A stretch of 17,268 bases of DNA from Vicinamibacteria bacterium (GTDB lineage: Bacteria > Acidobacteriota > Vicinamibacteria > Vicinamibacterales > 2-12-FULL-66-21). The position numbers and the translations under genes are program-made. The stretch is taken from assembly GCA_025937075.1 (NCBI GenBank), contig JAICSD010000028.1:1-17268 (forward strand), written 5' to 3'. Shown here piece by piece: positions 12,707 through 17,268 of the stretch; within the stretch, counting starts at the first letter, position 1, and each line of letters begins with the position of its first letter. A model generated the notes under the pieces. The model worked only from the letters and a program-made list of their open reading frames with translations, ran no database searches and was not told where the DNA came from.

Positions 12707-13990
12707 ATGCCGCACTCGTCCCTTCGAACGGCGCAGGTCATCGCGGTCGGCTCCGAGCTGCTCGGCTGGACGCGCCTGGACACGAACTCGCTGTACCTCG
12801 CGCAAAAGCTGTCGGACCTCGGGATCGAGATGCACGTCAAGGCGGTCGTCGCCGACGATCGGGACGATCTCGCCTCGGTGCTTCGTGAGGCAATCGATCG
12901 CGCCGATCTGGTCGTCATCACGGGCGGCCTGGGTCCGACCGACGACGATCTGACGCGCGACGTTGTCGCGGACGTCCTGCAGCGTCCTTTGCGGATCGAT
13001 GAAGGGATCGTCGCGGCGATTGAGAAGCGGTTTGCGCGGCGCGGCCTGCGCATGCCCGATGTGAACCGCCGTCAGGCGCAGGTCCCGCTGGGTGCGACGG
13101 TGCTGTCGAACCCGAACGGTACCGCGCCTGGACTCTTCATCGAGCACATGCTGCCGGAGTCCGGCGAACCCCGCGTCATCGTGCTCCTGCCGGGTCCGCC
13201 GCGTGAGCTGCAGCCGATGTTCGACGCGCTCTGCGCTGGTCCGCTGGCACCCCACACAGGGAGCGAGAAGCTGTATCGCACGTCGTTGTTCGTCACCGGC
13301 CGATCCGAGTCGCATGTAGAGGAAGCGGTGCAGCCGATCTACTCACGATGGCGGGACGAGACGCCGCCGATCGCGACGACCGTTCTGGCAGCGCCGGGAC
13401 AGATCGAGCTCCACCTCACGCTGCGGGACACGGATCCGCAGCGCGCGAGTTCGAGGCTGACGCGAGCGTCCGCCGATCTGCGCGGCGCGCTCGGGAGCGA
13501 CGTGTTCAGCATCGATGGCCGGAGCATGGAAGAGATCGTCGGCGAGCAGCTCCGGCTGCGGACCTACACGTTTGCGGCGGCGGAGTCGTGCACGGGCGGT
13601 CTGCTCACATCGCGCCTCACCGACATTTCGGGCAGCTCTGCGTACGTGCACGCGGCCGTCGTCGCGTACGACAACGACGCCAAGGTCGAGTTGCTCGGCG
13701 TCCCGAAGGCGCTCATCGAGGAACACGGGGCCGTCTCCGAGCCCGTCGCGATCGCCATGGCCGAAGGCGTACGCACTCGAACCGGTGCCGACGTCGTCGC
13801 GTCGATCACGGGCATCGCGGGTCCCGGTGGCGGAAGTGAGCAGAAGCCGGTCGGCACCGTGGTGATCGCGGTCAGTGTGCCGGCGCAGCCGACATTCGTG
13901 CGCACGTATGCGTTCATCGGCGGCCGTGCGCAGGTCAAGTTCCAGTCGACGCAGGCAGCACTGGATCGCATCCGGCGGATGCTGACCTGA
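12707..13990 (+). CDS. cinA: CinA: two-domain competence/damage-inducible protein with NMN amidohydrolase (PncC) domain
   Basis: Pyridine-nucleotide recycling enzyme of 427 residues, a full-length two-domain CinA. The N-terminal MoCF-like domain (about 8-175) has AVGSELLG (13-20), TNSLYLAQKL (26-35), VITGGLGPTDDDLTRD (70-85), NPNGTAPG (135-142) and LPGPPREL (161-168), and in relatives carries ADP-ribose pyrophosphatase activity. The C-terminal PncC domain (about 275-425) hydrolyses nicotinamide mononucleotide to NaMN and ammonia. It has FAAAESCTGGLLTSRLTDISGSS-type residues at 289-311 (the Ser/Thr in ESCTGG form the active site) and SITGIAGPGGG (366-376). The ATG at 12707 abuts the pgpA stop. 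thpR follows 6 nt after its stop. Bacterial cinA is often beside recA, which is absent here. Confidence 0.96.
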   Translation: MPHSSLRTAQVIAVGSELLGWTRLDTNSLYLAQKLSDLGIEMHVKAVVADDRDDLASVLREAIDRADLVVITGGLGPTDDDLTRDVVADVLQRPLRIDEGIVAAIEKRFARRGLRMPDVNRRQAQVPLGATVLSNPNGTAPGLFIEHMLPESGEPRVIVLLPGPPRELQPMFDALCAGPLAPHTGSEKLYRTSLFVTGRSESHVEEAVQPIYSRWRDETPPIATTVLAAPGQIELHLTLRDTDPQRASSRLTRASADLRGALGSDVFSIDGRSMEEIVGEQLRLRTYTFAAAESCTGGLLTSRLTDISGSSAYVHAAVVAYDNDAKVELLGVPKALIEEHGAVSEPVAIAMAEGVRTRTGADVVASITGIAGPGGGSEQKPVGTVVIAVSVPAQPTFVRTYAFIGGRAQVKFQSTQAALDRIRRMLT

Positions 13991-13996
13991 GCGGCC

Positions 13997-14560
13997 ATGC
14001 GTCTCTTCGCGGCGATTGAGCTGCCGGAGGATGTTCGCCTTCTGCTCGAGGCGTCCGCGGAGCAGTTGCGCCTTCGTCTCGGCCCCTCCGTCGAGGCGCG
14101 CTGGGTCGAGCCGGAGAAGCTGCACCTGACCGTTCGGTTCATCGGCCAGGTCGAGGACGATCGCGCGCCAGCGTTGATCGCTCGCGTCCGGACGCCGATC
14201 GCAGTTTCCCGATTCGAGCTGCGCCTCGGTGGATGCGGCGTGTTCCCCGCGTCCGGCCCCCCACGAGTGATCTGGATCGGCGTCGTCGAAGGAGCACGGC
14301 CGCTGGCGCAGCTGCACGAGGAGCTGAACGCGCGGCTGGCTCCGTTTGGATACGAGCCCGAACGACGCCCGTTCAGCGCGCACCTGACGCTCGCACGCGT
14401 GAAGACCGCGAAGAGCCGTGGGTCGGTCCGCGCCGCGGTGCGCGCCTTCACGACTCCCGGCGTCCGCTGCGACGTTGCGCAGGTCACGCTCTTCAGGAGC
14501 CATCTTTCGTCACGCGGTTCGCGGTACGAGATCGTTGCCGCGATTCCGCTGGCAGGCTGA
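13997..14560 (+). CDS. thpR: RNA 2',3'-cyclic phosphodiesterase (2H family, LigT/ThpR)
   Basis: Two-histidine phosphoesterase that opens 2',3'-cyclic phosphate ends on RNA; it was formerly called 2'-5' RNA ligase. The 187-residue product starts with the typical MRLFAAIELP. It has both catalytic HxT motifs, H43-L-T45 in KLHLTVRFIG (41-50) and H129-L-T131 in PFSAHLTLARVK (125-136), spaced as in the family. Between them lies the conserved GGCGVFPASGPPRVIWIGV segment (78-96). The ATG at 13997 lies 6 nt after the cinA stop, so coupling is likely; no strong Shine-Dalgarno is visible. cinA-thpR adjacency is common in bacteria, and a shared role in nucleotide salvage or RNA repair is only inference. 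Confidence 0.94.
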   Translation: MRLFAAIELPEDVRLLLEASAEQLRLRLGPSVEARWVEPEKLHLTVRFIGQVEDDRAPALIARVRTPIAVSRFELRLGGCGVFPASGPPRVIWIGVVEGARPLAQLHEELNARLAPFGYEPERRPFSAHLTLARVKTAKSRGSVRAAVRAFTTPGVRCDVAQVTLFRSHLSSRGSRYEIVAAIPLAG

Positions 14561-14584
14561 CTGGCCGCGCGTCGGCCTTCCTGT

Positions 14585-15178
14585 ATGCTTGATCGGATGT
14601 TGACATGGGCCCTTCTCGGGTACGCGCTCGGGTCCGTGCCGTTCGCGTTTCTGCTCGCGCGCCGCGCGGGCATCGACGTCCGCGTCGCCGGCAGCGGCAA
14701 CGTCGGCGCCGCCAACGTCCTGCGGACCAGCGGCACGCCGCTGGGTGTGGCGACGGTCGCGCTCGACATCTCGAAAGGCGCGGCATCGGTCCTGCTCGCG
14801 CACGCGATCGCAGGCACGGCGGCAACCATGGCCGTTGCGGGTGCTGCCGCGATCGTCGGCCACATCTATCCCGTCTGGCTGCGCTTTCACGGGGGAAAGG
14901 GCGTCGCGGTTGCTGCGGGCGTGTTCGGTGTGCTCACACCGATCGCCACGCTTGAAGCGCTCGCCGTTTTCTCGCTCGTCGTGTTCTTCACGAGGTTCGT
15001 TTCGCTCGGATCGGTTGCCGCGACCGTGGCGCTTCCGCCGGCGGCGGGGCTCGCCGGAGCGCCAGCGCAATTCCTCGCGGCCGCGTACGCATCGGCCGCT
15101 CTCATTCTGTTTCGGCATCGATCGAACGTGCGGCGCGTTCTCGCGCGAGCCGAGCGCCGCGTGGGCGAACGCCCCTGA
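14585..15178 (+). CDS. plsY: Acyl-phosphate:glycerol-3-phosphate acyltransferase PlsY
   Basis: Inner-membrane enzyme that transfers an acyl group from acyl-phosphate to the sn-1 position of glycerol-3-phosphate, the first committed step of phospholipid synthesis in the PlsX/PlsY pathway. Counting from the ATG at 14585 (197 residues), the motifs are GSGNVGAANVLR (36-47), the DxxKG site DISKG (61-65), GHIYPVWLRFHGGKGVAVAA (92-111) and FRHRSN (176-181), all diagnostic. Hydrophobic helices lie at about 6-24, 54-75, 80-97, 109-136 and 140-176. A second ATG at 14597 would shorten it by four residues and also fits the family; neither has a clear Shine-Dalgarno. Its stop abuts the gpsA start. GpsA makes its substrate, a direct functional pairing. 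Confidence 0.95.
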   Translation: MLDRMLTWALLGYALGSVPFAFLLARRAGIDVRVAGSGNVGAANVLRTSGTPLGVATVALDISKGAASVLLAHAIAGTAATMAVAGAAAIVGHIYPVWLRFHGGKGVAVAAGVFGVLTPIATLEALAVFSLVVFFTRFVSLGSVAATVALPPAAGLAGAPAQFLAAAYASAALILFRHRSNVRRVLARAERRVGERP

Positions 15179-16183
15179 ATGGCCGAACGTGTCGCCATTC
15201 TCGGAGCCGGCAGTTGGGGCACCGCGCTCGCCCAGCACTGCGCGCGCATAGGCCACGATGTGCGGCTGTGGGGACGCGACGAGTCGCTCGTCGGTGAGAT
15301 GGCGGCGACGAGGGAGAACGCGAGGTACTTGCCTTCGGCGCGCCTGCCGTCGAACGTGACCGTGAGCGCGTCGATGGGTGCCGTCCTGTCCAATGCGACG
15401 CTGATCGTCGCGGCCGTACCCTCACATGGCTTCCGCGCGGTCTTCAGGTCTGCGCTGCCGTGGATCGCCGGGGACGCGCTGATTGTCAGCGCGACGAAAG
15501 GGCTCGAATCGGGGTCGCTCGCGCGCATGACGCAGGTTATGGCTGAGGAGGCGGGCGTCAGCCGCAGCACCGTAGCGCTCTCAGGTCCGAGTTTTGCCGA
15601 AGAAGTCGCCTGCGGCTTGCCAACCGCCGTCGTCGCCGCGTCGATCGACCCGGCCGCTGCGGCGCGTGTGCAGGGTGCGCTCAAAGGTCCGACGTTTCGT
15701 TTGTACGCCAGCGGGGACGTCGCGGGCGTGGAATTCGGTGGAGCGTTCAAGAACGTCATCGCGATCGCCGCGGGCGTGGTCGAGGGGCTTGCGCTCGGGC
15801 ACAACGCGATGGCCGCGCTCATCACGCGGGGGCTCGTCGAGATGTCGCGCCTCGCCTGCGCCGAAGGCGGACAACGCGACACGCTCTCGGGCCTGAGCGG
15901 ACTCGGGGATCTCGTGCTGACCTGCACGGGAGATCTCAGCCGGAACAGGCGGGTCGGCATCGAGCTCGGCCGGGGACGGACGCTCGAAGACGTCCTGTCG
16001 GAAACCAGAATGGTTGCCGAGGGGGTGCGCACGACGCACGCGGCGCTCGCGCTCGGACAGCGTCACGGCATCGAGCTGCCCATTGCTGCGCAGATGGCGG
16101 CGGTGCTCGATCGGAAGGTCTCGCCGCGCGAGGCGGTCGAGGCGCTGATGCTGCGCCGGCAGCGCGCGGAGATTGATAATTAG
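15179..16183 (+). CDS. gpsA: NAD(P)-dependent glycerol-3-phosphate dehydrogenase
   Basis: Reduces dihydroxyacetone phosphate to sn-glycerol-3-phosphate for phospholipid synthesis, in the cytosol. The 334-residue length is normal. The Rossmann nucleotide loop is ILGAGSWGTALA (7-18). Further motifs are VAAVPSHGFR (77-86), SATKGLE (104-110) with Lys107, SGPSFAEEVACGLPTA (135-150), GAFKNVIAIAAGV (188-200) with catalytic Lys191, GLSGLGDLVLTCTGDLSRNR (238-257) and MVAEGVRTT (278-286). Its ATG follows the plsY TGA with no gap, and its TAG stop is 3 nt before ftsY. The position between plsY and ftsY fits supply of G3P to PlsY. Confidence 0.97.
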   Translation: MAERVAILGAGSWGTALAQHCARIGHDVRLWGRDESLVGEMAATRENARYLPSARLPSNVTVSASMGAVLSNATLIVAAVPSHGFRAVFRSALPWIAGDALIVSATKGLESGSLARMTQVMAEEAGVSRSTVALSGPSFAEEVACGLPTAVVAASIDPAAAARVQGALKGPTFRLYASGDVAGVEFGGAFKNVIAIAAGVVEGLALGHNAMAALITRGLVEMSRLACAEGGQRDTLSGLSGLGDLVLTCTGDLSRNRRVGIELGRGRTLEDVLSETRMVAEGVRTTHAALALGQRHGIELPIAAQMAAVLDRKVSPREAVEALMLRRQRAEIDN

Positions 16184-16186
16184 GTC

Positions 16187-17110
16187 ATGGGCTTCTTCGA
16201 CAAGATAAAGCAGTCGCTGACGAAGACGAAGCAGCAGTTCGTCGAGCGTTTCGACGACATCGTCCGGCGCGCCGACGAGCCCGAGGTTCGCACGCGGCCT
16301 GTCGACATCGACACGCTGGAGGCGCTCGAGGAGGCGCTCATCTCTGCGGACGTCGGCGTTGCGGCAGCGGACCAGATCGTCGATGCGGTCCGCCAGCGGC
16401 GCACGCGCGGGGAATCGCTGCGCGATCTGGTGAAGACCGAGATCCTCTCGATCCTTCGCGCGGCGGAGCAGCCGGCAACGAACGGTGTCAGGCCTCACGT
16501 GACGCTCGTCGTCGGCGTGAACGGCACGGGTAAGACGACGACGGTCGGCAAGCTCGCGCGTCTGATCAAGGACTCGGGCCAGGTGCCGATGATCTGCGCG
16601 GCGGACACGTTTCGCGCCGCCGCGGTCGAGCAGCTGCAGGTGTGGGCCACGCGGGCCGGCGTCGATTTCGTGCGAGCCCAGGCCGGCGCGGATCCTGCCG
16701 CCGTCGTCTTCGACGCGATTGCCGCGGGGAAGGCGCGGAACCGGGACGTCGTGCTCGTCGACACCGCCGGACGCCTGCACACGCGCGTGAACCTGATGGC
16801 GGAGCTGGACAAGATCCGCCGGATCGCGGCGCGCGAGGTCGAAGGCGCGCCGCACGAAGTCCTGCTCGTGCTCGACGCGACGGTAGGGCAGAACGGCCTG
16901 GCGCAGGCGCGTGAGTTCATGGGCGCGGCCGGCGTGAACGGCATCGTGCTGACGAAGCTCGATGGCACCGCAAAGGGCGGCATTGCCGTCGCGATCGCGC
17001 ACGATTTGAAGCTGCCGATCCGCTACGTCGGCGTCGGGGAGGCCATCGACGATCTCGTGCCGTTCTCGCCGGAGGAGTACGTCAACGCGCTCTTCGAAGA
17101 AAAGTGGTGA
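16187..17110 (+). CDS. ftsY: Signal recognition particle receptor FtsY
   Basis: SRP GTPase that receives ribosome-nascent-chain complexes at the inner membrane. The 307-residue protein is the short NG-core type: it starts directly with an amphipathic basic helix (GFFDKIKQSLTKTKQQF, 2-18) and lacks the long acidic A domain of E. coli FtsY. The N domain covers about 1-98. The G domain has G1 GVNGTGKTT (110-118), G2/I-box DTFRAAA (140-146), G3 DTAGR (192-196), G4 TKLDG (256-260), and GVGEAIDDLVPF (282-293) at the end. The N-terminal helix probably serves as the lipid-binding anchor. The ATG at 16187 is 3 nt after the gpsA stop, so this membrane-targeting factor is cotranscribed with phospholipid enzymes. 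Confidence 0.97.
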   Translation: MGFFDKIKQSLTKTKQQFVERFDDIVRRADEPEVRTRPVDIDTLEALEEALISADVGVAAADQIVDAVRQRRTRGESLRDLVKTEILSILRAAEQPATNGVRPHVTLVVGVNGTGKTTTVGKLARLIKDSGQVPMICAADTFRAAAVEQLQVWATRAGVDFVRAQAGADPAAVVFDAIAAGKARNRDVVLVDTAGRLHTRVNLMAELDKIRRIAAREVEGAPHEVLLVLDATVGQNGLAQAREFMGAAGVNGIVLTKLDGTAKGGIAVAIAHDLKLPIRYVGVGEAIDDLVPFSPEEYVNALFEEKW

Positions 17111-17128
17111 CGTGGCTGCGCCTCCGAC

Positions 17129-17268
17129 ATGAACGACGTCTATTACATGCGCAAGGCGATCGCGCTGGCCGAGCGCGGTCGCGCGAGCGTCAGTCCCAAT
17201 CCGATGGTCGGCGCGCTCGTCGTCGATGGCGAAGGAGTGATCGTCGGCCGCGGATCGCACCGCGTCGC
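17129..17268 (+). CDS. ribD: Riboflavin biosynthesis protein RibD, N-terminal 46 residues; cut by right edge
   Basis: The first 46 codons of a deaminase-reductase of riboflavin synthesis. The translation starts MNDVYYMRKAIALAERG and continues through SPNPMVGALVVD and VGRGSHR. This is the conserved opening of the RibD/RibG deaminase domain, just before the expected zinc-binding HAE motif, which lies beyond the window. The bifunctional enzyme deaminates and then reduces the pyrimidine intermediate after GTP cyclohydrolase II. The ATG at 17129 lies 18 nt after the ftsY stop; a start at the second ATG (17147) is possible but would remove conserved residues. Only the deaminase start is visible, so the presence of the reductase domain cannot be confirmed. 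Confidence 0.9.
   Translation, partial: MNDVYYMRKAIALAERGRASVSPNPMVGALVVDGEGVIVGRGSHRV

Noticed and set aside
15581..17260. Long minus-strand open frame (about 559 codons) across gpsA, ftsY and ribD
   Set aside because: Spans three secure genes, has low-complexity Arg/Asp/His content and no motifs; antisense shadow.

Overview
The window is about two-thirds G+C, densely packed with genes, and holds only chromosomal housekeeping and regulatory genes. I see no phage, plasmid, insertion-sequence, CRISPR, tRNA or rRNA signature. Several traits together suggest an Acidobacteriota genome, perhaps the class Vicinamibacteria: high G+C, HrcA/CIRCE control of groESL, a yeast-type long PurC, a monofunctional glutamate formimidoyltransferase, an NtrY/NtrX pair preceded by a DUF4390 gene, and many Fis-type regulators. 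This placement is inference from gene content, not from a phylogenetic marker.

Layout. (1) 1-2444, minus strand: purC and a small stand-alone Fis-type helix-turn-helix gene, then a G/C-skewed heptad repeat array, then a strong promoter clamped by two CIRCE operators 53 bp apart, then groES and groEL (groEL runs off the left edge). (2) 2583-3701, minus strand: a membrane-anchored beta-rich protein of DUF4097 type. (3) 3803-9548, plus strand: a flippase-like membrane protein, nrdR, a DUF4390 secreted protein, an NtrY-like sensor kinase and an NtrX-like sigma-54 activator, mostly joined by 2-4 nt overlaps or gaps. (4) 9546-9608: a second heptad array between the convergent ntrX-like gene and ftcD. 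(5) 9615-10511, minus strand: ftcD. (6) 10558-17268, plus strand: a nine-gene run with 4-nt overlaps or very short gaps: a TPR/membrane protein, a zinc-ribbon-RDD membrane protein, pgpA, cinA, thpR, plsY, gpsA, ftsY and the start of ribD.

How the genes work together. The last run joins phospholipid synthesis with membrane protein targeting. GpsA makes glycerol-3-phosphate, PlsY acylates it, PgpA finishes phosphatidylglycerol, and FtsY docks ribosomes at the membrane. CinA (NMN recycling), ThpR (RNA end processing) and RibD (riboflavin) share the transcript. The NtrY-NtrX pair, with its DUF4390 partner, probably senses an envelope or redox/nitrogen signal. NrdR upstream controls ribonucleotide reductase elsewhere in the genome.

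The least ordinary DNA is non-coding. Two related heptad arrays lie in the same orientation directly at the 3' end of two Fis-domain regulator genes, and in each the terminal repeat unit contains the TAA stop codon. Both arrays are G-rich on the non-coding strand and could form quadruplexes. The groESL promoter has a symmetric double-CIRCE layout. A small hairpin may bridge a distant Shine-Dalgarno to the GTG start of the ntrY-like gene. There is no gene-free stretch longer than 300 bases.
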